Shown: positions 1 through 13,265, counted from the stretch's first letter. The stretch is 64,000 nt of DNA from Brugia malayi (GCF_000002995.4 NW_025062476.1:4273001-4337000); one strand, 5' to 3'. Made by a program: numbers and translations. Notes: a model not told the origin generated them from the letters alone.

Positions 1-459
1 TTTGCCGTCATATTTTCAAGTAATTGAAAAATTTTCGCACTTTTGATAGTTCTTTTGTAGATTCATTGAAATAAAATGAAATATCTGAAATTGAATCCAT
101 CGTTCAGCTGCACTTTCCAGTCTTTCATCTAATACTACCATCAAAATTCCTGTTTATCTGGCGTTGAATGCAATTATTGAAAAATTAAATTTCAAATTGA
201 CAAAATTGTCCAATATTGAAATAATATCAGTGTTATTCTCTGATAGATATTTAATTCGAAAAAATCTAATTATATATGGTTTAAATTTGTAAAGAATTTC
301 AGCATTGCAAGCTGGAAAAGTTCAAATTGCCACCAATTCTAATATAATTTAATTTAATCTCATATAGTAATGTTATCACATAGAATAATTCCTCAATTTT
401 TTAATCTTTTCATTTTTCAAATTTCATTTTTTCAATTTAATTTCACATTATCATTTCTT

Positions 460-495
<36 letters not shown>

Positions 496-1998
496 CTAAA
501 ACTGGCTTTACCTTACGTCCATGCGGTGGTTACTTAACTCCTCGAAATTTTCTCACTTCATTAGCATTTCGTGTATTTTGTTGTACGCAGTATATACGTC
601 ATCATACTGATCCACATTATACACCTGAACCGTAAGTTTTGTTTGAAAAAAAGAAAAAAAAAATCAAGAAGAAATTATTTTTAAAAATGTTATTAAATTA
701 TTTTTAAAAGTTTAGTGATTTATGTCATGAATTACTCGGTCATATGGCAATGTTTTTGAATCCAACATATGCTCAACTTAGTCAAGAAATTGGTATTGCA
801 AGTCTTAATTGTTCTGAAAAAGATTGTAATGCTTTGATACGGGTTTGTTTCATTCCATCTTAATTTTAATTTAAACATTCTTAATTTAACTTTTTCATAT
901 TTTCTTAAAATCATTACAATTAGTGAGTAAAGTTTTTTTTTTTTTTTTTTCTTTTTTCAGCTTTATTTTTTCACATTTGAGTTTGGTCTATTGGTTGAAG
1001 GTGAAACATTTGATGAAAAAAAACGAAATTTGAAGGCTTATGGTGCAGGATTGCTTTCATGTTTTGATGAATTAAAGGTATAATTGTTAAATGTTTAAAT
1101 AGCGATCAATAATTATGCATTCAAAGTTTAAAAATAATTTTTTATTTTTTCAGTTTTCTGTTTCATCGGATGCTAAAATTTGTCGATTTGAACCAGATGA
1201 TGTAATTGAAATAGAGCCTGAAGTTACCAAATTTCAAAAGTGTTATTTCTATTCGATGACCATTAATGAAGCATTTCATAAAATAAAGTATGTAATTATT
1301 GAAATATATGATTAAATTAAAAGAAAAATCTATCTCAGTTATGACCAACTTGAAACAAAAATTTTTTACTCCAATTAGTGTAAAAGTTTTTAATCCATCC
1401 TATTACTATATTTAGTCTTATTTCTACTTTACTGGCTCTTCATTTCAATCTGATTAAAAAAAAGCAAACGAAAAATCTTTTAAAAAAAATGCGCAGCAAA
1501 AATTCTGTTATTTGAAATTTAATTTCTAACACCTTCTAAGATCTAACAATCTGTAGAGATCTAAATTTCAAGCACTGCAAATTTTTGTGATTAATTTTAA
1601 GTAAATTAAAATTTCATAAATATCATTGTAAACTTTAGAAATAAGCTAAAGTTTAAATAAATGATTGTTATATAATTAAAAATCAACAAAAATTCGTGAT
1701 ATCAAAAAATTAGTGGAATAATTTTGACTTTTCTCTACTTTGAATTAATATTTTAAGAGTTAGCGATTAGATAAGAAATCAAATAAGCAAATGTTTTCAA
1801 CCATTGGTTATGGTATGCTAAGTAATTCATAAAAATCTTTACGAAATGGATTCATTTTCAGTACTCCCAGAAATTATCATTATTGAATTAATTAAATTTA
1901 ATTTTAGGTCTTATATTTCAACAATTAAAAGACCATATTCATTTCATTACGATCCGCTTACACAATCAATAAAAAAATTAACGAATGATTTACATTGA
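496..1998 (+). CDS. tph-1: Aromatic amino acid hydroxylase, probably tryptophan hydroxylase (3' part)
   Basis: Biopterin- and iron-dependent hydroxylase; tryptophan hydroxylase makes 5-hydroxytryptophan, the first step to serotonin. Five exons are visible: 496-631, 716-842, 961-1077, 1154-1287 and 1908-1998, giving the last 201 codons; earlier exons lie upstream of the window or were not recognised in 1-495. Exon 2 carries [11 protein letters not shown], whose two His are iron ligands, and exon 3 carries FTFEFG with the third ligand Glu. The C-terminus reads [16 protein letters not shown]. The stretches [19 protein letters not shown] and YTPEPD look more like tryptophan hydroxylase than tyrosine or phenylalanine hydroxylase, but this is judged from remembered family patterns. 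No C-terminal extension follows the catalytic core beyond KLTNDLH. An AATAAA at 2209-2214 could be the poly(A) signal. The family is certain; the substrate is less so. Confidence 0.85.
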
Positions 1999-2416
1999 TA
2001 AATGTGTTTTCAATTAGATATTTGTATACGAAGTGAAATTAACAATTACCATTTGATGCACAAATGATGGAATAATTTTGTAATTAATTTTTATTTTTAT
2101 TTTCTAAGCCATTTCTGTTCTTTGTTTCAAATCTAAATAAGTAGTATTTGTGGTTGGGTGAAATTCATAATATTAATTTTTCATTCATGATATTGTTATA
2201 TTTATTGCAATAAATTTGATTTTTGCTTTTTTTTACTCTTTATTTGTAAATTGTATCATTTGCAATGGTGTATAAAGGTTTGAACAAATTGAACAAGTTA
2301 AAGTAATATGGGATTAGGTAAAACTGTCAACTCTTAATTTAAGTAGTCCAATGAAACGAAGGACAAATTTCAGTGTCGGAATGTTACTGCCCGAATGTCG
2401 TATAAGTACCCTGTAA

Positions 2417-2449
<33 letters not shown>

Positions 2450-2977
2450 GTTATTATTATCACTATTATTGTTATTTGAAGTTTCAGAGAATATTTTCAA
2501 CCTCTTAAAATTTTTTAGAAATTCCAAATTTAATGTTATTTTATAGATTCAGTGAGAAGTAAGTGAATCGTAGTGAGTGAAAATAAAAAGTTAAATTGAC
2601 CAATGCATCAAAAGTGATTCAAATTTTAGATAAATATTTCGAAATTTTAACAATTGGTTACGATCAACTAATTACATTTGAATCGAAAATTCCATTCAGA
2701 AATGGTTTCTATGAAAAAAAAAAGCACTGAAATAATATCATAGATTACTTATTTCTGATTATCTGTTAACTGAAAAGGTTCAGTTATTATTCAAATTTCA
2801 ATTATTAATTCATTTTATTTTTTTGTTTCATAATTTCCACTTCTTGACGTAACACAGCAATTTTTTTTTAGCAAATAGCGCCACTTAAAAGATATATAAT
2901 ATTATTTCATTAACATTTTATAAAACGATATCGTCGCGTTCGGTTGTATTTACGCTAATTAATTCGACGAAAAGACA
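1999..2977. other. Intergenic spacer between the hydroxylase and the pseudokinase gene
   Basis: AT-rich sequence with an AATAAA at 2209-2214 and an ATT microsatellite at 2417-2476. A less AT-rich patch with several CG dinucleotides at about 2930-2972 directly precedes the next start codon and may be its promoter or 5' leader. No coding exon is supported here. Confidence 0.6.
2417..2476. repeat. (ATT)n microsatellite
   Basis: Nearly uninterrupted ATT trinucleotide tract with a few G and C interruptions toward its 3' end, in the spacer after the hydroxylase gene. Confidence 0.9.
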
Positions 2978-4999
2978 ATGTCAACTCTAAGTGAACATAA
3001 TTATGATAAAGTGCAGTTGAACGATGATAATGTTAAATTAGGTTGTATAAAATTTTATTGAAGTAAAATGAAATACGCGAAGAGAAAAATATAATTATAT
3101 TTTCTATTCTATTTGATGAATTTGAATTATTCATTAAACTGTAAAGTCCAGCAAATGTTGTTAATAATGATTTCTAAAATGTTTAATGCTTGAAGAACAA
3201 TTTAAAATTTTTTAATTTTTTTTAATTAATAATTTTTTTAAAATTTAAATCAACAATTTAAAATGGTCTCTCCTTTTTCGTATCAGTTCTTAGTTTACAT
3301 ATCGATTTTTAACCTTCATCTTAAACTATAATCTGCCACAAAATTCAAAAAGTGTTCTAGAAATTGCGCTCATTTTCTCAGAATATATGATTTAGTTACT
3401 GTTAACAGAATAACAAAGTTAAGAAGATTCCTACTTTATCAGAATTCAATTTCAATTTTATCTCTTCCAAACACTCATTTAATTAATCTTTCTATGGCAA
3501 AATGGAATCTATCTTTTGATAATTTAACACGATGGAAAGAATTAATCTTTTTTTTTTAAAAAAAAAAAAAACAGATTCTTCTGCGGTGACAACGGATTTG
3601 CAAATAATTGATGCAGCATATGATTTTTGTCAACGATTGAAGACACGAAATTTGTTCTTCAGAAAATCTCAAGCGGAAGGTATTGAAGATCGAAAATATG
3701 TTCAGAGTGGTTTGTTTTCTTAGTTTTGTTTTTGTTTTTGTTTTTTTTTTTTTGTTTAAGAATAGAATTAAAAATTCTTAAACATAAGTTTGATTAAATA
3801 GAAATCATGAAAAATTAGTGCTGAAAGTATATGATAACTTATATTGTTATTATACTTATTGTATGAGAAAGTGATTACTTTGGAAAGTAAATAGATAAAT
3901 GTATAAGACATTTGCTTCATTTAAATGAATAACTTTTTTTTATCAAGGCGAATTGTCTGCAAATCCAAAATTTCAAAAAATAAATGCGACAACAAATGAT
4001 ATGGATGAACTTGTCAAAGGATGGTAATAATTAATTTATAATAAATTTTAGTGAATAATTAATTTATAAATAATTCGCAAACAAAAAAAAAAAAAACTAT
4101 TTTATTAGCTGTAAATAAGTTATTTTACAAATAGTTTACGAATGATTAATATTACAAAGATGAAAAAAGCACGTAAATTTCGGGAAAAATTTTTTCTTTA
4201 TTATTAAATAACTTTTTGCTATAAAAGGTAACAATTCATTTGCGAGATTTTTGATTAATATTCATCTGATTGATATCGAAATATTTGCTTTTGTATATTT
4301 GACCAAATGAATTATAATTGATTTTCAATGATTTAAATTCATCTCAAATTATCCTTTATAGTGTTTATCCTGTATATTCAAAATCAGGTCGACGCTACAT
4401 TGTCAAAGTTTCACCTGGTGGAGGCTTAGAAGCATCATTGCTTTTACAGGTTCATTCCTTTTTGAAATGTCAAATTTCAGAAACAAAAAAATAAACTTTA
4501 TAAGTTTTATGATTTCATAAATATGAACCAAATTAAAATTAACGATAAATTCAACATTTTTTCCAACTAATTGCAGGCCAAAAAATTAAATGAAAATAAT
4601 GCATCGAAGGATGTATGTTTGCCACTTCTTGTTGATCACTGTTATCATCATATGGTAAGAGATATGATATATTCATATCAGCCATAATTTTTTTTTTATC
4701 ACAAAATAAAACGTAAACGAAGCTTTTATTGGCATTATTTTGATGATTAGAACCAATTCACATATAGTTTGAATAAAGCCAAGTTACACATATCCTGCAC
4801 AGAGCCAAGTCATTATTCAAAGATCTAATTTCAGTCAAGTACCAATTTTTTCATACTTGAATTCTGCCAGTACGGTTCGTTGGAAAAGTTACTTGCAGAG
4901 AGTGGCGCAGTACCTATACATAAACAATATATCGCCAAAATTTTACGTGGAGTTACCACGGCACTTTATTTCTTGCACTCGTAACTTCTCACTTTTCTT

Positions 5000-5030
<31 letters not shown>

Positions 5031-6229
5031 ATCATGTTATGTTAAACAAAAAAAATTATTGTTCCTTTCTATTACAATATTTTCCTGAATTCATTTGCTT
5101 ATCTTTCTGATAAATATTATCGATAGTTGTTAGATAACATCAAATAAAGACGAGAGATATACTCGAAAATATTTCTCATTTTTTAATTAATTCATCTACA
5201 CTCAAATCAACAACCGTGTCACAATACTTTATTGTTAAATAAAGATTTATCTACTGAAATCTATCCGTATGTAATTATCGGATGAATTACAACGAAAATT
5301 TTAATTGTTACTATCTATTATAATCCTTAATACATCATCATCATTATGAATCACTTAACAACTTTGACATTTACAATATTTAAACTATTGTTACTATTTT
5401 CTACTTTTTTTTTTTTTTTTTTTTTTTAAATTGAATATTTAAAACTGAACAATGACCTTTATCATTGAATAAAATGATCTGTATCAAATAATATAAATTT
5501 ATAGTCAGTGCATTTATCATGGAACAATTTGTACAGCTAATATTTTGGTTGATCATCAAATGATAGGTCGATTAACTGGTCTTACAGGAGCAAATGAAAT
5601 TGTTGAAAATGTAAACAACAAAAACAAACATTTATGTTTACCTATGTATGCTGCACCAGAATCTATAAATCCTGAGTAAGTTCAATTATCACTAAATTTC
5701 ATCAATTTTCATTACTATTGAAAACATTTTGCCGCTGTTGCTAATAATTTATGAAAGTAAAATTGATTATATTTAAATTATTGTCATAAAAGGGCTGAAT
5801 TACTACCGCAAGATATGTTTGCAATGGGTGTTGTACTATATCGATGTCTCACTGGTCGTATGCCGAAAAGAAAACCGAACAGAACGGTAAACAAAAATAC
5901 TTAAGCACATTTGTAGTTATTCTGAAATTTTTTGAATTAAATTAAATTTTATCTCTATGCATAATATTTCAATTCATTTCTTTAGATCTATACATACATT
6001 ATCATTGATAATTGATAATTGAAGTTAGTTAATATTGTTGTAGATTGATTATCATGGAGTAAAATCATCAATCAATTTACCAATAGATTCAAAAATGTGG
6101 CACACCGCACAACTTCTAATGTCCGAACGTTTAGATATGAGATTGACCGCTGGTCAGTTACTGCATACCGACTGGATTGAGAATGCTGCAAACACTGTCA
6201 TAACTCAGATTTTTAATTGGAATAATTGA
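2978..6229 (+). CDS. Divergent protein kinase-like protein, predicted pseudokinase
   Basis: Nine exons (2978-3041, 3575-3709, 3948-4023, 4362-4449, 4577-4654, 4871-4980, 5505-5675, 5793-5886, 6044-6229) join in frame to 333 residues. After an unrecognised N-terminus of about 90 residues comes a kinase fold: RRYIVKVSPGG supplies a beta-3 Lys, then a helical region ending ALYFLHS, then YHGTICTANILVD at the catalytic loop, AAPES for the APE motif and QDMFAMGVVLY for the helix-F Asp. The HRD Asp is replaced (HGT), though the loop Asn is kept, and no DFG is present (RLTGLTG stands in its place). No Gly-rich loop is clear. A pseudokinase is therefore inferred. The catalytic-loop and PES regions faintly recall TKL/IRAK-Pelle kinases, but no death domain is seen and the subfamily is unresolved. 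It starts about 1 kb after the hydroxylase gene on the same strand. Confidence 0.75.
5003..5030. repeat. (CT)n microsatellite in a pseudokinase intron
   Basis: Uninterrupted CT dinucleotide tract inside the intron between exons 4871-4980 and 5505-5675. Confidence 0.9.
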
Positions 6230-6851
6230 AGTTTATGAATATCGCACTATACTGTAAATTTATTAAAATTAAAATATTATGTTGATGAATATATGCAACA
6301 AAAAAAAAAGAAAAAATTTTTTAATGGGATTTGATGAGAAATTTTAACGGTTCACACTGATAGGACCTCTTTCAACTCAATTAATTTTTCTTAAACAAAG
6401 GCAAAAATTAGCAAACTACATGTGATTCATGAAAGAGAGATTAATTTCATTTAATTATCTTCAAATTTAAGTTTTTGCATAAATACTTGACTTGTTTGCT
6501 CTCGAACTTCCAAAATATTCCATTAAAATTACAATAGACATGCAACTGGAAAGTTAGAATCATGCATATTTGTAATGAGCCACTGTAAAATTGAAACTGA
6601 ATCCGGTCTAATTTTATTGATGCTGAATAAATATCAAATCAAGAAATCAATCGAATTTCAAATTTTAAAATTGTGCACTTCTAGCATGTAAAATATAAAT
6701 TGCAGATATATCATGATAATATGCATAAGCATAGCATAAAATCTAAAAAAAAAATCAGCAAATAAATTTAGAATTTCTGCAAAATAAAAACAAATTAAAG
6801 AAGTGAGAAGCTTCAAAGAACATCAAAAGAGTTTTAGCTTTATTTAAATAT
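6230..6851. other. Spacer between two convergent genes
   Basis: Tail-to-tail spacer between the pseudokinase (plus) and the beta-lactamase-like gene (minus). It is AT-rich, with an AATAAA at 6626-6631 on the plus strand. Nothing else is recognisable. Confidence 0.6.
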
Positions 6852-9800
6852 TTATGTATCAGAAGCCAAAATCGTCTTATCATCAGCTTCAAGCGGCATT
6901 GGAGCTGTTTGATGAATATTTTTAGATGAAGTTTCTTGTAAGTTGTTTCCTTCTGCAATACAAAGGAGAATTTTAGATTAAAAATGAATTCCATTCCGAA
7001 TCATAATTTAAAACTTAAATTAATTTCTGCCGATTGAAATGACTTAATTAACTGGAAGTTTCTAATACCAACAGTAACAATAACAGGCTAACAACAGTTT
7101 GATTGGTTGTAAAATGTCAGAAATATTACAGATTGACTGATACCTTATAAGGTGGAAAAATGAAACATTGTCATAGTACCTTACAAATTACTCAAAATTA
7201 TATAGAGAGAATTTCAAATAATTTTGAATAATTTTAAGAAATGACTAACCTGTAACAGTTTTAGAGTTTTGCTCAGTTTTTTCTTCTGGAATTTCCTTCA
7301 ACAAATTATTTTCACGAAGACATTCATAAAGTGCATTCTGTAATCGTATAAATGTTACCGTTAAATCAGAATGTCCAACTTTTAAACCATTGCAGAGATA
7401 TGCAAATGCTATTTCATTTGTTAAATCCATTTTAACATTTTGACCACCTAATCCTGGATGACCAATTAACCATTGACCCTAAAAATGAACATTTTTTCCA
7501 TATAAAAATTAATCATATAGATTCTATTTTTAATGAAGGTATTTTTTGAAGGTAGAAGGTGTTTTTTTTTAATGAATAATATTAAATTAATTATTTTATT
7601 CAATCATCAGAATGGAAATAAATGTTTTGAAAGTGATGAAATTAAGTGATAAATTATCTACAGCATAAAAATGGTTGATAAATATTTTGTTAGTATTTCT
7701 CAAATTAATATTAATCTATAATACCTGAGAATTCTTTGTATAGAAGAATCCTTTTCCAAATGATACATTACTTAATAACAATGAATCCATTTGATTCAAA
7801 ACTATTGGATCGGAAAATAGCTTCTCTAAAATTTCTGCTTTCAAGAGTTTTCCATCCACAATCAATGCATGAAGTTTTGCAAGTGATCGAGCAGTACCCA
7901 TACCAGTTGCTGACGGTATATCCAAAGATCGAATATCTGGATTGTTGAATATTGTTGCACTCTGGAAGCTGTTTGTTGAATGAATATTTGGTTAAGTGGT
8001 TTGGAGAAGCTTTCACATATATTCTGAAGTTAAAATATAATTAAACATCAACTAACATATCATTCCTAGAAGTAATTCATCAACAATTTTTATTCATTTA
8101 CAATAAAAAACTTTCCTGTCATATAAATTAATGATGATTTATTTATTTATTATTTCTTTTTTTAAAGAAATAAAGCATTTTACATTACCTGTTCACAATT
8201 TAGCGTGAAAATATGAAAATGATCGAATGTAGATATTTGTATATACGAATAAGTGTACGTTTATGTTTTGTTTATTTGTTAGCAGTTACGTCAGAACTAG
8301 GTAATATTTATGAGAAACGTTAAAACTTACGCTTCCCATCCAAGCAACATTTTGCTGTACATTACGAAGCATTCGATTTCTCAAATTGATCGGTGTGAAT
8401 GCTCCATTCCAAAACATTTTTAATAGAGTTGGATATTGAATTAACTCTCGAGCAGCTAAAAATTTTGGTGCCCAAGCTAATCGTGCTATCCTGTGCTCTA
8501 ATTCTAATGGAGCACCAATGGTCAAATCGAGATCTGCAAGTATTAGTGAAAATACAAGCGAGAAATTCAACAAAAACCATCCAATAGTAATGGATGAGAG
8601 TAATCACATAAACATTTATGATTACAATAATTTTTAGGAATGTTTTCCCTCTTAATTTATTAATTTTAATTTTCTCTATTAATTTATTAAATCAAAAAAT
8701 TCAAATAAAATCTCTACTAATTTATTAGTTTAATTCAAATAGGTGTTTACTATGTGGCTCAGCTATTTCTTCCTTGAAAAATTGTGACAATGAACGTTTG
8801 CCAGGATCAATCCTTCGTATCAGCTGATCGATCAACCAACCAAATGTCATTGCATGATAAGCAACCTCTTGTCCTGGTGTCCAATTTGGTTTTTGATCTT
8901 CAAAAATTTTCGACATTCGTCTCCAATCCATAATATCTGCTTCTTCAATCATTTTATCAACGTAAGCCAATCCACCCTGTAATTTGATTTTCTTTCGTTT
9001 CTTTTTTTTTTTTTTCTTGACCGGATTTTTCTAATTTAATCAAATAGAAAGTAACTACGAAACAAAAAAAAAAACTTCATACCTGATGTGAAAGTAATAT
9101 TTCGATTGTAATTTTTTCCTTATCATTTTGTCCAAATTCAGGCCAATATTTGGTAACTAAATCATCGTACGCAACCAGGCCACGATCAACCAATATTGCA
9201 AAACATATTGCACATATGCTCTGAATCATAAATTTTTTTTTTTTTGTTCTTAAATTCAAACAAAAAGCACTATTTATGATGATGACTCATCAACATCAAA
9301 TGTTCTAATTAACTTTTAGCAATTTTTCCTGGATGATTTTTGTAAAATTTAAAAAAAAAAACTTTTTTAATATATTAACCTTAGTAGAACTGAAAAGCAT
9401 TGTCATTGTATCATTTTTCCATTTTCGATGAGATGTTGAATCTGCATATCCACCCCATAAATCAACCACTTTTTCACCTTTGAAATATGCCGCGAATGCT
9501 GCACCTTCACTTTCCCATCGTTGTGTGAAATTATTGCTAAAAGATAATTTTTAACTTTAGAAAGAATATATCAGTTTTATTTTCCACTTTGAAATCAGAA
9601 AACTATCGATTCGTTATCGTTTAATTCCAAATCAACTTTTAAAATGTGCAATAGTTTTTTTTTTTTTTTTTTTTTTTCATCTTTCTTCAATTTGTTTTGT
9701 TTTCAAGATTTTGTTTATGGAATTCTGCGCTGTGTATTTTGAGGCTAAATAAAATTTAAAATACAGTAGTTAGTTCATTTTTAACTATTTGAAGTAGAAT

Positions 9801-10735
9801 TTTTCATAGGAGAATAAAACGCTCATTGTTAATGTGATGTAAATTGCTTTTTGGACTTTGACTAAATATAATAAAATTTGTTACTAATTTTTTTAAAAAA
9901 AAAAATTACATGCTATTTACACGGTCTTATTTGATTAGTATTGCATTTCACTTAGCTTTTTTCTCCTGTGTTCGAAATTTTTCTGATTTCACCAAAATTT
10001 AGAATGTTGATGATTAAAAACAGAGCGCATATCCTATTTTGGTTCCAAGAAAGAGGAGGATGATGCTACGAAACCTAGAAATTTTTAATTCAATTCATAG
10101 CTACTTGTCGCAAAAAACGATACACTTAAATTACATCCAAATTTTAATACTTTTGCCACATTCTGATAAGTCATTCACCAAATAATTTCGCATTTGCTTT
10201 AAGCCATTATGCTAATTCCTTTTTCTCACACCATAAAAAACCTTTCGTTAGCAATCTTTGTTTCACATCATTTAAATGTCCTTTGCCGGATATCTGGTTG
10301 TCAGTTCAGTTCTGTATGTAAACCAACCATCTTCCATTACGGTTATTCATTCCATATTTTGGGATGGTTTTTGATATTATTTTAGTGTTTTATAATCATA
10401 TTATATCTTTCGCTACGGGTTGTTATAGTGTTGATTTGTCGGTTTAATTACCCAATTTTGAGGCAAAATAAAATATCTGGCAGTCAATACATTCCACGAC
10501 ACTACTTTGAATTTTCATTTGTACCTTTAAGTTTAAAATCACATTTAATAAATTTGTTAAAATTGGATTAGACTAAATCCGAAATGCAATACAAATTGGT
10601 TTTACATATGCAATTATTATTATTACTATTTTTTATAAATTATTGAATGGAATAAATAACTTACTGAAAAACTTGTTTAACTCTATCGAATCGTGAATCG
10701 CAATCACCATCTACAATAATTGGAAGTCGAGGCAT
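6852..10735 (-). CDS. Serine beta-lactamase-like (LACT family) protein
   Basis: Eight minus-strand exons (10665-10735, 9380-9536, 9083-9220, 8751-8976, 8331-8533, 7725-7961, 7250-7478, 6852-6952) close exactly in frame at 453 residues. The protein has the three motifs of class C beta-lactamase/penicillin-binding folds: SSTK (S-x-x-K) near residues 73-76, YHAMTFG near 162, and HPGLGG near 351. Animal members such as nematode LACT proteins and vertebrate LACTB are usually hydrolases or structural proteins rather than antibiotic resistance enzymes, and the substrate here is unknown. No signal peptide is visible; the N-terminus MPRLPIIVDGDC is soluble. The C-terminal ~60 residues are polar and poorly conserved. 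The start ATG follows directly on a TTAG, so leader trans-splicing onto the ATG is possible. The 7725-7961 exon begins at a CAG chosen because an upstream in-frame stop excludes longer versions. Confidence 0.85.
10441..10462 (+). other. SL1 spliced-leader-like 22-mer
   Basis: The first 15 bases, ggtttaattacccaa, equal the nematode SL1 leader; the next base is T instead of G and the remaining six, tttgag, match again, so 21 of 22 positions agree. The leader is followed by GCAA, not the GTAA donor of an SL RNA. Downstream bases do not obviously resemble the rest of an SL1 RNA, though a weak Sm-like AATTTT occurs at about 10511. It sits antisense in intron 1 of the beta-lactamase-like gene. It may be an SL RNA pseudogene, a divergent SL RNA gene, or the trace of a retrocopied trans-spliced mRNA. 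Confidence 0.55.
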
Positions 10736-12695
10736 CTAACTTTTCAATTTTGCTTGGATTTCTATTATTTGAGAAGCAGTAAAACTGATGATGGCTTTAT
10801 ACCAGAATGTCTGCAATTATAAAATGCCACTTGCTTCTTAATCGATATTCCTAAAATTGTTCTTTTGTTAAATTTTCTTCTAAAATTATAAATTTATTAT
10901 TCTGAACATTTCAATCGTTTAGCATAACGGATCATTCATTCAGTAAAAAGTTTAAAAAATGAAAATGAATTTAATTAATCTTAGCTAAAATCTTTATTAG
11001 TTTACACTAAAATATTTAAGATATCATTGTTAGATATAAAAGATAAACAATTAATCACTACTTCAAACTTTCTTCTTCCATAATTTTTCACATATTTTGG
11101 ATAGAATAAGTGTAAACTGCAACACTAAACCCTCCTTTTCACATTTAAATGTACCGAAACAAATTAATGAATCATGCAGCAAACAACAGAGCAAAAATTT
11201 ATTTCATTCCCTCTCTCTCTCTCTCTCTCATACACCTTTCTCCTCTTAGATTAGTAAAGTTTTTAAATTGGTTCTCATAGAATGAATTTTTACCAAGTAT
11301 GACAGATGAAGAGCTCCCAGACAAGTTATACGTCATTTTTACCGCAAAATCTATTTCAAATTGCTATTGTTGAAATAAAATTTGATCAACTAGACTGAAA
11401 TAAATAGTACACTTTTCATTTTTAACTCACTTTATTCATTATAATAAATTATTTTATATGACATTTCTTAATATTTCTAATTTATCTGCTCTGCTTTTTT
11501 TTTTTTTTTTTTTTTTTTTTTCACATTATAATTATGCTACGTTTCCGGATATGTTTCCGGAATTAATTTGCTTATATAATACTATCCAGATTAGAGATTG
11601 AATAGCATTAATGCTTTCCGTTCTATACTTTTTCCGGGATATTTGATGCGATCATTCAGGTCTGTGATAAAGTTTGTTGATACTTTAAAGATATTTTGTA
11701 GTGAATTCTCTTCATTTCAAAATAGAATAACAAGCAGAAATGTTTCAAATGACGAAAGATAGAAATTAAAAATTAAGAAATTATAAGAAAATAAAAAAAG
11801 AAAAGAATAGAAAAAGAAAGAGAAAAGCAGAAAAAAGCAAAAATTCAGGCAGTAATTTCAATCTGATTCGCAATGAATTGTTTACTGATTTCATTTCCTA
11901 TTACTGATAATTGCATCTCTTAAACACTTCTTACTTTTAATAATTAACCTACAATAAGCTTGCATAATAAACTCGAATAGGCATTCTCATTAGTTAAAAT
12001 TACCTAATGCAATAGATAAACCGACAAACAGACACACATACATACATATACAGGTACAGGCACAGGTGCACACATAGGCACAAATGTTTTGTGTTTATAT
12101 ATTATAAGTTGATTTGCTGTTAATTATTGTAAAAGTATAGAAATTTAGAGAAATTATATAGAAATTATAAATTAATAAAATTGAAAATATAGAAATTATA
12201 AATTTACAGAAATGAAAATGTAGAAATTTATAGAAACTTCGTATGTTTTTATTAAATTTTGGGAAGTTTCAACAAGAGAAATCAGTTAGCTTTTCAAGAA
12301 ATATTAATTAACTGGGAAAAAAGGAAAAATATACCATTCATTCAGATTTGCTACGATGAGAATAAGCGATGCATAAGTTGAAGAAGCGAAGTTAGGAAAA
12401 AATGAAAAAAAGTGGATTAGAAGCAAAGTAGATGGAAAGTCTTTCCCTTTCTTCATGGAATCCTCTGTAAACAGTTAGTAGGTAAATGAGAATAATAAGT
12501 AGGATAGGCCTTTACTGCAAACACTAAGGATGTATGGATGATAAATAAATAAGGTGTGAAAGGTCATCGAGAGGGTAATTCTCGGGTGTTAGAGAAGTGT
12601 ACAGTTGCACAACAATATGAAAATCAAACGGTTGTTATGAAGTCAGCTTTGGATATGGGTGACAGCAAGAAAAGGGGGACAATAATCACAACTGC

Positions 12696-12743
12696 ATGTG
12701 TGTGTCTGTCTGTTTGTATGTGTATGTCTGTTTATGTGTATAC

Positions 12744-12775
<32 letters not shown>

Positions 12776-12800
12776 GTGTTAATGAGTGTGTGAATGCATG
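12696..12800. repeat. TG/TATG-rich microsatellite block
   Basis: Alternating TG and TATG/TCTG units over roughly 100 bases. It creates an artificial 117-codon open frame rich in Cys and Val that is not a gene. Confidence 0.85.
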
Positions 12801-13265
12801 TGTCTACCACATCAGTATCTCTATAAAATTTAATTATTTAATCAATCTATATTCTACCTTGAACAAAAATGGAATATTTCCCTCAGTGGTAAGTAAGGTA
12901 GGCTCGTGAACTTTGCTGACCACTGTCCACAACCAACTTCTCATACTTTTATTACTGACATTCAAGACACTAATAGATTATTAAGTAAATAATGACATCT
13001 AAACTATGCAAGGAATCATGTAAACAAGTAGAGATGCCATTATAGCGACTAAGGAAATGTGTGGAGAAGCCAAGATGAATCGATTTATGACTAGGCTATA
13101 AACTAATAGGCTAAGGACATTCAAATATAAGCTAGCTAAGTCTGTCCCACTTCATCCTATCCAACTCTTAATTAGTCTTGTATGAGTGTTGTTTAATCAG
13201 TAATCTTTATATAATTAGCAAAAAAAAAAAAACTTTTCATCTATTTGGCAATTTCATTTCGATCA

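Noticed and set aside
12556..12909. 117-codon open frame on the plus strand
   Set aside because: Its middle is a TG/TATG microsatellite translated as Cys/Val/Tyr repeats; no splice structure or family resemblance.
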